From an uncultured Pelagibacteraceae bacterium (GTDB taxonomy: Bacteria; Pseudomonadota; Alphaproteobacteria; Pelagibacterales; Pelagibacteraceae), in contig CACHRP010000002.1 in NCBI GenBank assembly GCA_902582315.1, positions 1 to 64,000 of the forward strand: a stretch of 64,000 nt of DNA, in the 5' to 3' direction. Of the stretch, positions 1 through 12,121 are shown piece by piece. The notes under the pieces were generated by a model that was not told the origin of the DNA, made no database searches, and saw nothing but the letters and a program-made list of their open reading frames with translations. Position 1 is the stretch's first letter, and every line of letters starts with the position of its first letter. The translations under genes and the position numbers were made by a program.

Positions 1-1
1 A

Positions 2-715
2 TCTAAATTAAACGCACAAGCTGCACAAATTTATGAGAAAGTAAAAGAAAAGGAAAAACTTATTAAATCTGGGGATACTCTTAATGAGATTAAAGAAATA
101 GGAAAAAAAATGGAAGATTCAATAAGTGAGTACTTTTATCAAGAAAATCTTAAGGATCCTACATCAAATTTTCAATGGGAATATATTTTAATTGATAATA
201 AAAAAATTAAAAATGCATGGTGTATGCCTGGTGGGAAAATTGCCGTCTATTCAGGATTGCTAGATATTACCAAAAATAAAAATGGGTTAGCTGCAGTTAT
301 GGGTCATGAAGTGGCACATGCTGTTGCAAAACATTCTGTTGAAAGAGCAAGCAGGGGCGTACTTATAAATACCACTTTTCAAATAACTGATATATTAACT
401 GGTGGTAAAATAAGCCAAGTAAATAGAACGACTGGAATGGATACTGTTGGTCTTTTAGCTCAATTAGGATTAATGAATCCATTTAATAGAAAACAAGAGA
501 CAGAAGCAGATTATTTAGGACTTATTTTCTCATCCTTATCTGGTTTTGATATCAGAGAAACAACAAAAATTTGGGAAAGAATGAAGGAAGCAAATAAAGG
601 TAAAGAACCTCCAGAGTTTATGAGCACACACCCATCGTCTGCGAACAGAATTAAACAAATAAATGAGTGGATGAATGAAATAATACTAAAGTATCCACCA
701 ATCAAGATTAGTTAA
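2..715 (+). CDS. M48 family metallopeptidase (5' truncated by window edge)
   Basis: Frame is open from base 2; HEVAH zinc motif (MGHEVAHAVAKHSVE) and downstream ETEADYLG, typical of M48 peptidases. Confidence 0.9.
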   Translation, partial: SKLNAQAAQIYEKVKEKEKLIKSGDTLNEIKEIGKKMEDSISEYFYQENLKDPTSNFQWEYILIDNKKIKNAWCMPGGKIAVYSGLLDITKNKNGLAAVMGHEVAHAVAKHSVERASRGVLINTTFQITDILTGGKISQVNRTTGMDTVGLLAQLGLMNPFNRKQETEADYLGLIFSSLSGFDIRETTKIWERMKEANKGKEPPEFMSTHPSSANRIKQINEWMNEIILKYPPIKIS

Positions 716-725
716 AACATCTTAA

Positions 726-801
<76 letters not shown>

Positions 802-853
802 AAAGAGTTTCTTATATAGACTTTTTTTTAATATAATCAATGTTTAAAAGGTA

Positions 854-1966
854 TCATATTTTATTAAAATATTTCCTGTGAAACCTTTCAAAAGTTCCTT
901 TTTTTATATTTTGCCTTATGGCTAACATCAATTCCTGATAGAAATTAATATTATGCAATGTCAAAATCATTGAAGCTAATATTTCGTTTGTATTAAAAAG
1001 ATGATTTAAATAATTTTTTGAATATTTATTTAAGTTAAATTTATTACAGTTTTTATCAAGTGGAGATTTATCGTATTTAAATTTAGAATTTCTAATATTA
1101 ATTCTCCCCTTCCATGTAAATGCAAGCCCAGTTCTTCCAGATCTTGTTGGCAATACACAATCAAACATATCTATACCTCTCTTCACAGCACCCAAAATAT
1201 CTGATGGTGTCCCCACACCCATTAAATATCTAGGCTTATTTTGTGGTAAAAAATGCTTAATGCCATCAAGGACATTAAACATCTCATTTTGCGTTTCTCC
1301 AACAGCAAGACCACCTAATGCATACCCATCAAAATTTATATCCAATAATTTTTCTAAGGATTCTATTCGTAGATCGTTAAATAAACCTCCTTGAACAATA
1401 CCAAATAATGCTTTTAATTTATTTGTACCAAAAGCATCTTTTGATCTTTTAGCCCAATACATAGATAGATCTAACGAAGCTTTTATTTTATTTTTATCTT
1501 TTGTATTCTTGGGACATTCATCCATAACCATTACAATGTCGGAATTTAAACCTTTTTGTATTCTTATACTCTCCTCTGGGCTTAATATAAATTTTTTACC
1601 ATCGATGTGTGAATTAAAAATAGCACCCTTTTCCCTATCAATTTTATTTAATTTTGAGAGTGACATTACTTGAAAACCACCAGAATCTGTAAGTATAGGT
1701 AGTTCACAATTCATAAACTTATGAAGACCATTATGTTTTTTAATTCTTTCAACACCAGGTCTAAGCATTAAATGATAAGTATTTGCTAAAATTATCTCGC
1801 TTCCGGTTTTGATTATATCGTCTATAAAGACAGCCTTTACAGTCGCCTGTGTGCCAACAGGCATAAATGCTGGAGTATGAATTTTTCCTCTACTTGTGTG
1901 TATAATACCGGTTCTAGCGTATTGTTCTTTCGATAAAACCTTAAACGAAAACTTTTTTAATGACAT
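854..1966 (-). CDS. tgt: tRNA-guanine transglycosylase (queuine tRNA-ribosyltransferase)
   Basis: PVGTQATVKAV, LTDSGGFQVMSL, GGLAVGE, DCVLPTRSGRTG motifs. Confidence 0.95.
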   Translation of the reverse strand: MSLKKFSFKVLSKEQYARTGIIHTSRGKIHTPAFMPVGTQATVKAVFIDDIIKTGSEIILANTYHLMLRPGVERIKKHNGLHKFMNCELPILTDSGGFQVMSLSKLNKIDREKGAIFNSHIDGKKFILSPEESIRIQKGLNSDIVMVMDECPKNTKDKNKIKASLDLSMYWAKRSKDAFGTNKLKALFGIVQGGLFNDLRIESLEKLLDINFDGYALGGLAVGETQNEMFNVLDGIKHFLPQNKPRYLMGVGTPSDILGAVKRGIDMFDCVLPTRSGRTGLAFTWKGRINIRNSKFKYDKSPLDKNCNKFNLNKYSKNYLNHLFNTNEILASMILTLHNINFYQELMLAIRQNIKKGTFERFHRKYFNKI

Positions 1967-1974
1967 TAATCATT

Positions 1975-2529
1975 TTACTTCGATTTAAAACTAATGATCT
2001 TATCAGGATCTGAAACAGAACCGTTTGGACCTGCGCCACGTTTTATTTTATCTACAAATTCCATTCCCTTAATTACTTTTCCAAAAACTGTATAATTTCG
2101 ATCCAAATGTGGTGCATCTTCAAAGCAAATAAAAAATTGACTATTTGCACTATTTGGATCAGATGATCTAGCCATTGACATTGTTCCTCTTAAATGCGGT
2201 ATATCACTAAATTCAGCAGGTAAATCTGGAAGTTCAGAACCACCCATACCAGCCCTATCAATATTATACTGTGCATTAGATGAATTACCAAATTGCACAT
2301 CTCCTGTTTGGGCCATAAACCCATCGATAACTCTATGAAAAACTACGTTATCATATTTACCCTCATTAGCTAATTTTTTTATTCTTTCCACATGTTTTGG
2401 TGCAATGTCTTCAAACAATTCAATTTCAACATCTCCAGTTTTAAGTTTTAATATCATTATATTCTCCTTTGCTATTAAGTTATTTGATAAAAAAAAAATT
2501 AAAATTGTATAAAAAAAATACTTACGCAT
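1975..2529 (-). CDS. cyclophilin-type peptidyl-prolyl isomerase with signal peptide
   Basis: VVFHRVIDGFMAQTGD, NSANSQFFICFEDAPHLD; hydrophobic N-terminus. Confidence 0.93.
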   Translation of the reverse strand: MRKYFFYTILIFFLSNNLIAKENIMILKLKTGDVEIELFEDIAPKHVERIKKLANEGKYDNVVFHRVIDGFMAQTGDVQFGNSSNAQYNIDRAGMGGSELPDLPAEFSDIPHLRGTMSMARSSDPNSANSQFFICFEDAPHLDRNYTVFGKVIKGMEFVDKIKRGAGPNGSVSDPDKIISFKSK

Positions 2530-3016
2530 ATTTATTTTTTAACGCTTTAATAGTACTTGGTGTTGTAAATTTTCTAATGTCACCACCAAGCTCGATAATT
2601 TCTTTTACAAAATTAGAAGATATTATTTGATTCTCAATATCAGACATCAGGAACATAGTTTCAATTTTATTGTTTAGTTTTTTGTTCATCCCTGCTAGTT
2701 GATACTCATATTCAAAATCTGAAACGGCTCTTAAACCTCTTAATATAATTTTGGAATTCATTTTTCTACACAAAGAAGTAGTCAATGAATTAAAAGTGAT
2801 TACTTTAACTCTTTTATTACTTACTTTTAAATCCTTGAATAGAGCTTTTTTTACAATTTCTAATCTCTCTGATGCCTCGAACAAATAATTTTTATTACTA
2901 TTTTCAGAAATAGCTACTATGACTGTATCAACGATATTAAGTGCCTTTTTAATTAAATCTATATGACCATACGTAATTGGGTCAAAAGTGCCAGGGTATA
3001 AAACATTTCTTTTCAT
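2522..3016 (-). CDS. coaD: pantetheine-phosphate adenylyltransferase
   Basis: YPGTFDPITYGHIDLI, RGLRAVSDFEYE, ISSNFVKEI. Confidence 0.96.
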   Translation of the reverse strand: MKRNVLYPGTFDPITYGHIDLIKKALNIVDTVIVAISENSNKNYLFEASERLEIVKKALFKDLKVSNKRVKVITFNSLTTSLCRKMNSKIILRGLRAVSDFEYEYQLAGMNKKLNNKIETMFLMSDIENQIISSNFVKEIIELGGDIRKFTTPSTIKALKNKYA

Positions 3017-5598
3017 TATTTCAAGTTATCATCAATTTTATTTGCTGAAACAACTTTTTCGTCCCCAGATAATTTTATTATTCTTACACCTTGTGTATTT
3101 CTGCCTGCTAGTCTTATTTCTTTAACCGCCACTCTTATTACCCTTCCAGTATTTGTTGATATTAAAATTTCATCACCCTCTACAACTGGAAAAGATGATG
3201 AGACATTTCCATTTCTTTGAGAATTTACTATCCCGATTATACCCTTTCCTCCTCTATTTGTTACTCTAAAGTCGTAATGAGTTGTTCTCTTTCCATATCC
3301 ATTCTCTGTAATTGAAAGTATAAATTTTTCTTTAGCTTTTATCTCTGCCTTATTATCAGTACCATTTTTACCATTTTTTTTAATTTTATCATCTTTATCA
3401 ATTATTGATAAGGATACAATGCTATCATCCTTTCCTAAATTTATTCCTTTAATGCCTTTGGATGAACGACCCTTGAAAGTTCTTAATTTTTTTGACTCAA
3501 AACGAATACATTTTCCAAGTTTGGTGCTTAACATTATATCTTGATTTTCACTACATATTTTAACACCAATAATTTTATCATCTGTGTCAAGTTTCATTGC
3601 AATTTTTCCAGATGTATTTATTGAAGAAAAATCCTCTAAGCTATTTTTTCTAATTTTTCCTTTACTTGTAGCAAAAACTATATGCATGTTTTTAATTTCT
3701 GTTTCATTATCGGGAAAGGGCATTATTGAGCTTATTGATTGGTGATTTTTAAGAGGAAGAATATTAAAAAGAGACTTACCTCTTGATATTGTAGAACCTT
3801 CAGGGATTTTCCACGCTTTAACCCTGTAAACCAAACCCTCTGTTGAAAAAAAAAGTACTGGTGTATGGGTATTTACAGAGAGTGTTTGGACAACAGAATC
3901 TTCATTTCTAGTTTTAATACCTGACTTGCCCTTACCACCTCTTTTTTGTTTTTTAACATTACTAAGTGAACTTCTTTTTATATAGCCTTGCAATGTTACA
4001 GTAATTAAAATTGATTCTTTTTGTATGGTTTCTTCAATATCATAGTTTAAAACTGCATCAATTATTTTTGTCCTTCTAGGTTCGCTATACTTATCTTTAA
4101 TATTTTTTAATTCTCCACTAATTACTTTCATTAATTCTTTTTTGGAATTAATAATTTTTTTAAATTGAATAATCATTTCAGACAATCTATTTATTTCAAC
4201 TTCGATTTCTTGAATTCCTAAAGCTGTTAATTTTTGCAATCTTAACTCTAGAATTGAATTAACTTGATTTAAAGTCAATGTATAAGATCCAGGACTTTTT
4301 TTATTTTCAATTAGTTTAATAAACTTTGATGCTTTATTTATTTTCCATTTATTTTTTAATAATGAATTGCGTGCTTCATCTGGGGTTTTTGAGGATCTAA
4401 TTATTTTAATTATTTTATCTAAATTTTCGATTGATACAGTAAGGCCTATTAATATGTGTGCTCTTTCTTCTGCTTTATATAAATCAAATTTTGTTCTCTT
4501 TATTACAACATCTTCTCTAAAAGACAGAAAATTTTCTAAAAAATCTTTTAATGAACAAGTTTGAGGCTTCTTGTTTACAATGGCCAAGGTATTAAAACCA
4601 AATGAGCTTTCTATTGATGTGTATTTATAAAGCTGTCTTTTTACAGTCTCTGGTTCAACACCTCTTCTTAAGTCAATTGATACCCTAATACCTTCTCTAT
4701 TCGATTCGTCTCTTATATCACTTATGCCTTCAATCTTTTTATCTCTAACCAGTTCAACTATTCTTTCATTAAGGCTCGATTTGTTTACTTGATATGGAAT
4801 TGAAGTTATTACAATTCTTTCTTTTCCGTTTTTCCTTTGTTCAATATTTATGTCTCCCCTAATTTTGAACGAACCTCTTCCTATTTTATAACCTTCCTTA
4901 ATAATATTTTTACCTATGATAGTGCCCCCTGTGGGAAAGTCTGGACCAGGTATATGCTTCATTAATTCATTTAATTTAATATCTTTATTTTCAATCAGTG
5001 CTAATGCACCATTTATGACTTCACCTAAATTATGAGGAGGAATGCTTGTTGCCATACCAACGGCTATACCACCTGCACCATTTACTAATAAATTTGGATA
5101 TTGAGCTGGTAAAACTTCAGGTTCTGTTTCTGTCTCGTCGTAATTACTCTTAAAATTAACTGTTTTTTTTTCTATATCCTCTATTAAATATTGGGAAATT
5201 TTCGATAATTTAGTTTCTGTATATCTCATTGCTGCTGGTGGATCTCCATCGATTGAGCCAAAATTTCCTTGACCATCTATAAGAGGTAGGCTCATAGAAA
5301 ATTCTTGAACCATTCTAACTAGTGCATCATAAACAGCTTGATCACCATGTGGATGATATTTACCAATTACATCTCCAACTACACGTGCGGATTTTCTAAA
5401 TTGTTTTGTCCAATCAAAACCACCTTTATACATGGCATATAATATTCGTCTATGAACTGGTTTTAATCCATCACGTACGTCAGGAAGGGCTCTACTAACA
5501 ATTACACTCATAGCGTATGATAAATATGACGAACTCATCTCATCATACATTGCTATGGATTTTATATTTGAATTTTTAGGATCCTGAATTTTTTGCAT
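3016..5598 (-). CDS. gyrA: DNA gyrase subunit A
   Basis: [22 protein letters not shown], active-site RYTE, QKRGGKG GyrA box in C-terminal domain. Confidence 0.97.
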   Translation of the reverse strand: MQKIQDPKNSNIKSIAMYDEMSSSYLSYAMSVIVSRALPDVRDGLKPVHRRILYAMYKGGFDWTKQFRKSARVVGDVIGKYHPHGDQAVYDALVRMVQEFSMSLPLIDGQGNFGSIDGDPPAAMRYTETKLSKISQYLIEDIEKKTVNFKSNYDETETEPEVLPAQYPNLLVNGAGGIAVGMATSIPPHNLGEVINGALALIENKDIKLNELMKHIPGPDFPTGGTIIGKNIIKEGYKIGRGSFKIRGDINIEQRKNGKERIVITSIPYQVNKSSLNERIVELVRDKKIEGISDIRDESNREGIRVSIDLRRGVEPETVKRQLYKYTSIESSFGFNTLAIVNKKPQTCSLKDFLENFLSFREDVVIKRTKFDLYKAEERAHILIGLTVSIENLDKIIKIIRSSKTPDEARNSLLKNKWKINKASKFIKLIENKKSPGSYTLTLNQVNSILELRLQKLTALGIQEIEVEINRLSEMIIQFKKIINSKKELMKVISGELKNIKDKYSEPRRTKIIDAVLNYDIEETIQKESILITVTLQGYIKRSSLSNVKKQKRGGKGKSGIKTRNEDSVVQTLSVNTHTPVLFFSTEGLVYRVKAWKIPEGSTISRGKSLFNILPLKNHQSISSIMPFPDNETEIKNMHIVFATSKGKIRKNSLEDFSSINTSGKIAMKLDTDDKIIGVKICSENQDIMLSTKLGKCIRFESKKLRTFKGRSSKGIKGINLGKDDSIVSLSIIDKDDKIKKNGKNGTDNKAEIKAKEKFILSITENGYGKRTTHYDFRVTNRGGKGIIGIVNSQRNGNVSSSFPVVEGDEILISTNTGRVIRVAVKEIRLAGRNTQGVRIIKLSGDEKVVSANKIDDNLK

Positions 5599-5603
5599 AA
5601 AAA

Positions 5604-6056
5604 CTAAAAAGGAATGTCGTCATCAAGATCTTTTGAGATATCTTGAGATGTATCTTCAATTGATTTTCCATTATCTTGTGATGGTATGTTATTAGCTTGA
5701 TTGTTGCCTCCTAACATTGTCAATGATGAGTTGTATCCCTGAATTACTATCTCAGTTGAATATTTGTCTTGGCCGGATTGTTCATCTTTCCATTTTCTTG
5801 TAGTTAATTGACCTTCAACATAGATTTGAGCACCTTTTTTTAGATATTGTTGAACAACATTAACTAAACCCTCGTTGAAAACTACAATTCGGTGCCACTC
5901 TGTTTTCTCCTTTTTTTCACCTGAATTTTTGTCTTTCCACGATTGGCTTGTAGCTAAACTTAGTCTTGCTACACTTTTGCCATTAACCATTTGCTTGATT
6001 TCTGGATCTGCGCCTAAACGGCCAATTAATAATACTTTATTTAAGCTTCCTGCCAT
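5604..6056 (-). CDS. ssb: single-stranded DNA-binding protein
   Basis: [20 protein letters not shown], acidic DDDIPF tail. Confidence 0.97.
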   Translation of the reverse strand: MAGSLNKVLLIGRLGADPEIKQMVNGKSVARLSLATSQSWKDKNSGEKKEKTEWHRIVVFNEGLVNVVQQYLKKGAQIYVEGQLTTRKWKDEQSGQDKYSTEIVIQGYNSSLTMLGGNNQANNIPSQDNGKSIEDTSQDISKDLDDDIPF

Positions 6057-6148
6057 AATATTTTAATGAAGATATAAATTATCTTTTTATATTTATATCA
6101 TAGTATAGGAGTGATTATTAATTTTATTTACTGAAAGCAACTAAAAAT

Positions 6149-9025
6149 ATGCTTAAAAACATAGTTATTAAAGGGGCAAAAGAACATAATTTAAAAAACA
6201 TATCTTTATCAATACCCAAGGATAAATTTGTAGTCATTACAGGTCTGTCAGGATCTGGGAAATCATCTCTTGCCTTTGATACTATTTATGCAGAGGGCCA
6301 GAGAAGATACGTCGAAAGTCTTTCGGCTTATGCACGGCAATTTTTAGATAAAATGAAAAAACCTAACGTAGACCTAATTGAAGGACTAAGTCCAGCAATA
6401 TCTATTGAACAAAAAAATACATCCAAAAATCCAAGATCAACAGTAGCTACCGTTACTGAAATATATGATTACATGCGTGTTCTTTATGCAAGAGTTGGGA
6501 TACCCTATTCACCATTCACAGGTAAAAGAATTCAATCACAAACAATCACTCAAATGGTTGACAAAATAAAAGAATTGCCAAAAAAAAGTACGATTTATCT
6601 TTATTCGCCCGTAGTAAGAGGAAGAAAAGGAGAATATAAAAAAGAAATACTAGGTTATAAAAAAAGAGGTTTTAGAAAAATTAAAATAGATGGTGTTTTA
6701 TACGAGATTGATAAAGTTCCTGAATTAAATAAAAAAATAAAACACGATATTTATATTCTCGTAGATAGAATTGTCTTAAATTCATCATTGGGTAATAGAC
6801 TGGCTGAAGGTATTGAAGTGGCTCTAAATTTATCAAATGGTCTTTTGTTTGTTGAATATGAAAATGAAACCTTGCCTAAAAAATATAGAAAAGTTGAAAA
6901 AATAATATTTTCATCAAAATTTGCATGTCCAGAGAGCGGTTTTACAATTGAAGAAATAGAACCAAGGCTTTTTTCTTTTAATAGTCCATATGGTGCTTGT
7001 GAAGAATGTGAAGGTATAGGTGTAAAATTGAATGTTGATCCAAAGCTAGTAATCCCAAATGAGAAAAAGTCTATAGCAGATGGAGCTATAGAACCATGGT
7101 CCAAATCCTCTTCATTATATTACGCTCAAACTCTATCTTCTTTATCTAAACACTATGATTTTTCATTAAATGAAAAATGGCAAAAATTACCAAAAAAAAT
7201 TAAAGATATTATTTTATATGGTTCAGATGAAGAGGAAATTAAATTTTCTTATGATGATGGTTATGAAAAATATTCACATAAAAAAACATTTGAAGGTGTT
7301 ATAAATAATTTAGAGAGAAGATACCTTGAAACCGATAGTGATTGGAAAAGAGAAGAAATAGCTCAATACCAGTCAGATACAAAATGCGATCAATGTAAAG
7401 GTCATAGACTAAAAGAAGAAGCACTATGTGTTAAAATTAATGACCTACATATAAGCGAGATAACAAATAAATCTATAATTGAAGCTCAAAAATGGTTTAA
7501 AGAACTGGAAGTTTATTTTAGCCAAAAAGAACTTAAAATAGCAGAACATATCTTGAAAGAAATAAATGAGAGATTAAGTTTTTTAATGAATGTCGGTCTA
7601 GATTATTTAACATTATCTAGAGAGTCTGGTACTTTATCAGGAGGAGAGTCACAAAGAATAAGGTTAGCATCACAAATAGGATCTGGACTTACGGGTGTAC
7701 TTTATGTACTCGATGAACCTTCAATTGGTCTACATCAAAAAGATAATGTTAAATTAATAAATGCTCTTAAAAGACTTAGAGATTTAGGAAACACAGTTAT
7801 AGTTGTTGAGCACGATACGGAGACAATGGAAAATGCTGATCACATAATTGACTTGGGACCTGAAGCCGGAAGCAAGGGTGGTGAAATAGTCGCTGAAGGC
7901 CAATACAATGAAATAATTAAAAACGATAATAGTATTACTGGAAAATATCTTTCAAACAAACGCTTTATACCAATTCCAAAAAATAGAAAATTAGCAAAGA
8001 ATGGTAGATTTTTAGAAATTGGTGGAGCCACTGGAAATAATTTAAAGAATGTAAATCTAAAAATACCTTTTGGTTGTTTCACATGTGTAACAGGAGTATC
8101 TGGAAGTGGAAAATCAACTTTGATACTTCAAACTTTATATAATGCTCTTAATTTAAGTTTAAACAATAACAAAAGTAGAAAGATACCTATGGCATTTAAA
8201 AGTTTTAAAGGTATTGAACTAGTCGACAAAATTATAAATATAGATCAATCACCAATTGGGAGAACGCCTAGATCTAATCCTGCTACATATACCGGTGCAT
8301 TTGGTCCGATAAGAGATTGGTTTACTGCATTACCAGAGTCTAAAAGCAGAGGTTATAAACCGGGGAGATTTTCTTTTAATGTTAAAGGAGGTAGATGTGA
8401 AGCTTGTGAAGGTGACGGAGTAATTACATACGAAATGCATTTTCTTCCTGATGTATATATAACTTGCGATGAATGCAAAGGTAGCAGATATAATAGAGAA
8501 ACTCTTGAAATAAAATTTAAAGATAAAAGTATAGCAGATGTCTTGAATATGACAGTAGATGAGGGCTGTGATTATTTTGAAAATATTCCTTCTATTAAAA
8601 CTAAATTATTAACCTTAAAAAAAGTTGGTTTGGGTTATATCAAAATTGGTCAGCAAGCTACAACATTATCAGGTGGTGAAGCTCAAAGAATAAAATTAGC
8701 TAAAGAGCTATCAAGACGATCTACTGGTAGAACTATATATATTTTAGACGAACCAACTACTGGTTTACACCAACATGATATTAAAAAACTTTTAGAAATT
8801 CTTCATACTTTTGTTGCAACAGGTAATACAGTTGTGGTGATTGAGCATAATTTAGACGTTATCAAAACTGCAGATCATATTATTGATATGGGCCCAGATG
8901 GTGGTGTTAAAGGTGGTAATATTATCGCAGAGGGAAAACCAGAAGATATTGTTAAAGTAAAAGATAGTTATACCGGCCAATTTTTAAAAGATCTTCTAAT
9001 TACAAAATCTAAAAAAATCGCTTAA
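6149..9025 (+). CDS. uvrA: excinuclease ABC subunit A
   Basis: Two Walker A motifs ([18 protein letters not shown]), [20 protein letters not shown] zinc motif. Confidence 0.98.
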   Translation: MLKNIVIKGAKEHNLKNISLSIPKDKFVVITGLSGSGKSSLAFDTIYAEGQRRYVESLSAYARQFLDKMKKPNVDLIEGLSPAISIEQKNTSKNPRSTVATVTEIYDYMRVLYARVGIPYSPFTGKRIQSQTITQMVDKIKELPKKSTIYLYSPVVRGRKGEYKKEILGYKKRGFRKIKIDGVLYEIDKVPELNKKIKHDIYILVDRIVLNSSLGNRLAEGIEVALNLSNGLLFVEYENETLPKKYRKVEKIIFSSKFACPESGFTIEEIEPRLFSFNSPYGACEECEGIGVKLNVDPKLVIPNEKKSIADGAIEPWSKSSSLYYAQTLSSLSKHYDFSLNEKWQKLPKKIKDIILYGSDEEEIKFSYDDGYEKYSHKKTFEGVINNLERRYLETDSDWKREEIAQYQSDTKCDQCKGHRLKEEALCVKINDLHISEITNKSIIEAQKWFKELEVYFSQKELKIAEHILKEINERLSFLMNVGLDYLTLSRESGTLSGGESQRIRLASQIGSGLTGVLYVLDEPSIGLHQKDNVKLINALKRLRDLGNTVIVVEHDTETMENADHIIDLGPEAGSKGGEIVAEGQYNEIIKNDNSITGKYLSNKRFIPIPKNRKLAKNGRFLEIGGATGNNLKNVNLKIPFGCFTCVTGVSGSGKSTLILQTLYNALNLSLNNNKSRKIPMAFKSFKGIELVDKIINIDQSPIGRTPRSNPATYTGAFGPIRDWFTALPESKSRGYKPGRFSFNVKGGRCEACEGDGVITYEMHFLPDVYITCDECKGSRYNRETLEIKFKDKSIADVLNMTVDEGCDYFENIPSIKTKLLTLKKVGLGYIKIGQQATTLSGGEAQRIKLAKELSRRSTGRTIYILDEPTTGLHQHDIKKLLEILHTFVATGNTVVVIEHNLDVIKTADHIIDMGPDGGVKGGNIIAEGKPEDIVKVKDSYTGQFLKDLLITKSKKIA

Positions 9026-9055
9026 TATATATATTCTGATATGCTATATTAAGTC

Positions 9056-9658
9056 ATGGGAAAAATCTTATCATCTTTACCAAAAACAATTCACACATCT
9101 CTAGCTATTAGTATTCTCCTATTTTTAGGTCTTTTTTTTAATAACGAGGGATTTGATATTGATAGGATTTTCTGGAGCTGGTTGTTCAGATACATCCATG
9201 TTGTAGTTGGAATAATGTGGATAGGTTTATTATGGTATTTTAATTTCGTTCAAATACCTAGCATGCCAAAAATACCAGATGAGCATAAACCAGCTATTGG
9301 TAAAGTAATAGCCCCTGCTGCGTTATTCTATTTTAGATGGGCTGCACTAGCTACAATACTTTCTGGTTTAATTTTAGGTTGGCTGAATGGATATTTGCAT
9401 GAATCGATGACTTTAGGCATAGGTTCAGGAGGTGGAAGAAACACTGCAATAGGTATTGGAATGTGGTTAGGACTCGTAATGGCGTTTAATGTTTGGTTTG
9501 TCATATGGCCAAATCAAAAAAGAGCTTTAGGAATAGTTGAGTGTGATCCTGAATTAAAAGCTAAATCTGCTAGAACAGCAATGCTCTTTTCTAGAACGAA
9601 TACATTACTTTCATTACCAATGCTATTATCGATGGTAGCTGCGCAAAACCTGTACTAA
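9056..9658 (+). CDS. PuuD-like membrane protein (urate hydroxylase N-terminal domain family), no cytochrome c domain
   Basis: RYIHVVVGIMWIGLLWYFNFVQIP and conserved WPNQKRALG; multiple hydrophobic segments; ends without a CxxCH motif. Confidence 0.7.
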   Translation: MGKILSSLPKTIHTSLAISILLFLGLFFNNEGFDIDRIFWSWLFRYIHVVVGIMWIGLLWYFNFVQIPSMPKIPDEHKPAIGKVIAPAALFYFRWAALATILSGLILGWLNGYLHESMTLGIGSGGGRNTAIGIGMWLGLVMAFNVWFVIWPNQKRALGIVECDPELKAKSARTAMLFSRTNTLLSLPMLLSMVAAQNLY

Positions 9659-10552
9659 TTATTTTTCTTCTTTAACAACTGTTTTATAAGATACTTTTAA
9701 ATAAACTAATGTTGGATTTGCAATGTAAATTGATGAATAAGTTCCAAAAATAACACCTAAAATCATTGCTAAAGAAAATCCTTTTAAAATTTCACCACCA
9801 AAGATAAATATTGAAAGCAATGCCAACAGTGTGGTAGCTGAAGTAATTATAGTTCTAGACAGTGTTTCGTTAATTGAAATATTTGTTAATTCAAATATTT
9901 TTATACTTATATGTTTTTTTAAATTTTCTCTCACTCGATCAAAAATTACAACGGTATCATTCATTGAATATCCAACAATTGTTAAAAGAGCTGCCACAAT
10001 TGATAAATTTATTTCAATGTTAAACAATGAAAAAATTCCTATTGTTAATATAACGTCATGAAATAATGCAATTATAGCCCCAAGACTAAACTGCCATTCA
10101 AATCTTATCCATATATAAAATAGCATAGCCCCTAAAGATGCAGCTATAGCTATTAATCCTTTATTAAGTAATTCAGCGCTAACTTTTGGACCAACGCTCT
10201 CAACCCTTCTAAATTCGAAAACTGGTCCAATACTTGATTGAAGATCTTTTTTGATATTTTGAATTAAATTTTTATCTCTATCCTTTTTAACAAATTTTAT
10301 TAAATAGTCATTATCATTACCGAAATTTTTAATTGCAACATCACCTAAATTCATGTTGTTAAAAGCACTACGCAAATTAGAAATGGTTGTTTGGTTATCA
10401 TTTATTCTGAGCTCAATTAAAGTTCCACCTTTAAAATCTACTCCGTAATTCAAACCTTTGAATAATATAGATATTATAGATAGTATAACTAATACTACAG
10501 AAATTATATTAAACAATTTATAGTATTTATTAAAATTTAAATTTTGTATCAT
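9659..10552 (-). CDS. secF: protein translocase subunit SecF
   Basis: GVDFKGGTLIE, SLFNIEINLSIVAALLTIVGYSMNDTVVIFDRVREN. Confidence 0.96.
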   Translation of the reverse strand: MIQNLNFNKYYKLFNIISVVLVILSIISILFKGLNYGVDFKGGTLIELRINDNQTTISNLRSAFNNMNLGDVAIKNFGNDNDYLIKFVKKDRDKNLIQNIKKDLQSSIGPVFEFRRVESVGPKVSAELLNKGLIAIAASLGAMLFYIWIRFEWQFSLGAIIALFHDVILTIGIFSLFNIEINLSIVAALLTIVGYSMNDTVVIFDRVRENLKKHISIKIFELTNISINETLSRTIITSATTLLALLSIFIFGGEILKGFSLAMILGVIFGTYSSIYIANPTLVYLKVSYKTVVKEEK

Positions 10553-12108
10553 TAAATTAATTGATCTTTATTTTTATTTCGAATTACGTAAATTGATGTA
10601 AACAATCTTGCTATAAAATAAACCGAGAATAAAGTTGTAAATATTCCTATACCCAATGTTACAGCAAAGCCTTTAATTGGCCCAGATCCAAGAAAAAATA
10701 AAATTATTGCAGCTATTAAGGTTGTAATATTGGCATCTAGTACAGCATTTCTAGATTTATTATAACCAGCATCAAAAGCTATAATTTGATTTTTTTCATT
10801 TTTAATCTCTTCCTTAATTCTTTCAAAAATTAATACATTTGCATCTACTGCCATTCCAACAGTTAAGATAATTCCTGCTATTCCAGGAAGTGTTAATGTT
10901 GCTTCAAAAAGTGTTAAAATTCCAACCAAAAAAAATAAATTTAAAATTAAAGTAGCATTCGCAATTATTCCAAAAACTCTATACTTTATTAACATAAACG
11001 TAATTACTAAAATAAAACCAATCAATAGCGCGGATAATCCAGATTTAATTGAATCCTGACCCAATCCTGGACCTACTGTTCTCTCTTCTATTATTTCTAA
11101 TGGTGCTGGTAGTGCTCCTGATCTTAATAATAAAGCAAGATCAGTTGCTGATTGAAAAGTAAAATCACCAGAAATTTGTCCTGAACCAGCAACAATAGCT
11201 TCCTGGATAACAGGTGCACTAATAACTTTACCATCTAAAACTATTGCTAATCTTTTACCAATACCTTTTGTAGTTGCCCTACCAAATCTCTTGGCCCCAA
11301 CTCTATCAAAATCAAATGTAACAACTGTTTCATTTGTTTGATTATCCATACGTGGTTGTGCATCAATAAGATTTTCACCACTTACAATTATACGCTTACT
11401 AACATTGGCTACTTCTGAACCATCCTCAAACTCAAGTTCTTCGGATCCGAAGGTTTCCTCATTAGTTTGAGTTACAAATCTAAAAGATAAGTTTGCAGTT
11501 TTACCTAATAGATTTTTAATTCGCATAGGATCATCTAAACCAGGTAATTCGACTAATATCCTATCATTACCCCTCTTTAAAATATTTGGTTCGTTTGTTC
11601 CAACTTCATCAACTCTTCTTCTTACAATTTCAATAGCCTGATCAAGTGATGAAGTTTTTAATTGTATTAGTCCGTATTTTGAAAAAAAAATTTCAAAGTT
11701 CCCTTCTTGATTTGCAATTTCAAATTGAAAGGATTTAAATTGATCAAAATATGGATTAACTATACCATTTTTATCATTAAATAGTTGATTAAGCTTATCT
11801 ACATCTTTTTTATTTATCGATAATAAAATCTTTTTACCATCTGTCACTCTAATATTAAGAACGCTTATATTATTTTCTTTTAGAACATTTTTTAGAGAAA
11901 TGGCTTTGTTTTGAAGTTCTTTAATAATTACTGGATCGTTATCAATTTTGAGCAAAAGATATGAACCACCTTGCAAGTCTAAACCAAGGTTAATTTTTTT
12001 ATTTACAAACTCATCTTCAAATTCAGTGAAATTTGAAATAGTAAAAAAAATTACAATTATTGACAATAAGGTAGTAATTAAAATATTAATTTTAGAAAAT
12101 TTGAGCAC
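10552..12108 (-). CDS. secD: protein translocase subunit SecD
   Basis: LGLDLQGGSYLLL, GTNEPNI, GMAVDANVLIFERIKEE. Confidence 0.97.
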   Translation of the reverse strand: MLKFSKINILITTLLSIIVIFFTISNFTEFEDEFVNKKINLGLDLQGGSYLLLKIDNDPVIIKELQNKAISLKNVLKENNISVLNIRVTDGKKILLSINKKDVDKLNQLFNDKNGIVNPYFDQFKSFQFEIANQEGNFEIFFSKYGLIQLKTSSLDQAIEIVRRRVDEVGTNEPNILKRGNDRILVELPGLDDPMRIKNLLGKTANLSFRFVTQTNEETFGSEELEFEDGSEVANVSKRIIVSGENLIDAQPRMDNQTNETVVTFDFDRVGAKRFGRATTKGIGKRLAIVLDGKVISAPVIQEAIVAGSGQISGDFTFQSATDLALLLRSGALPAPLEIIEERTVGPGLGQDSIKSGLSALLIGFILVITFMLIKYRVFGIIANATLILNLFFLVGILTLFEATLTLPGIAGIILTVGMAVDANVLIFERIKEEIKNEKNQIIAFDAGYNKSRNAVLDANITTLIAAIILFFLGSGPIKGFAVTLGIGIFTTLFSVYFIARLFTSIYVIRNKNKDQLI

Positions 12109-12121
12109 TTTGTTTAGTAAA

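Noticed and set aside
6057-6148. Possible LexA/SOS box in the ssb-uvrA divergent promoter
   Set aside because: No GTTC-N7-GTTC or GAAC-N7-GAAC alphaproteobacterial LexA pattern is visible in this AT-rich spacer
6751-7104. 117-aa minus-strand ORF inside uvrA
   Set aside because: Fully antisense to well-conserved uvrA; composition looks like mirrored coding sequence
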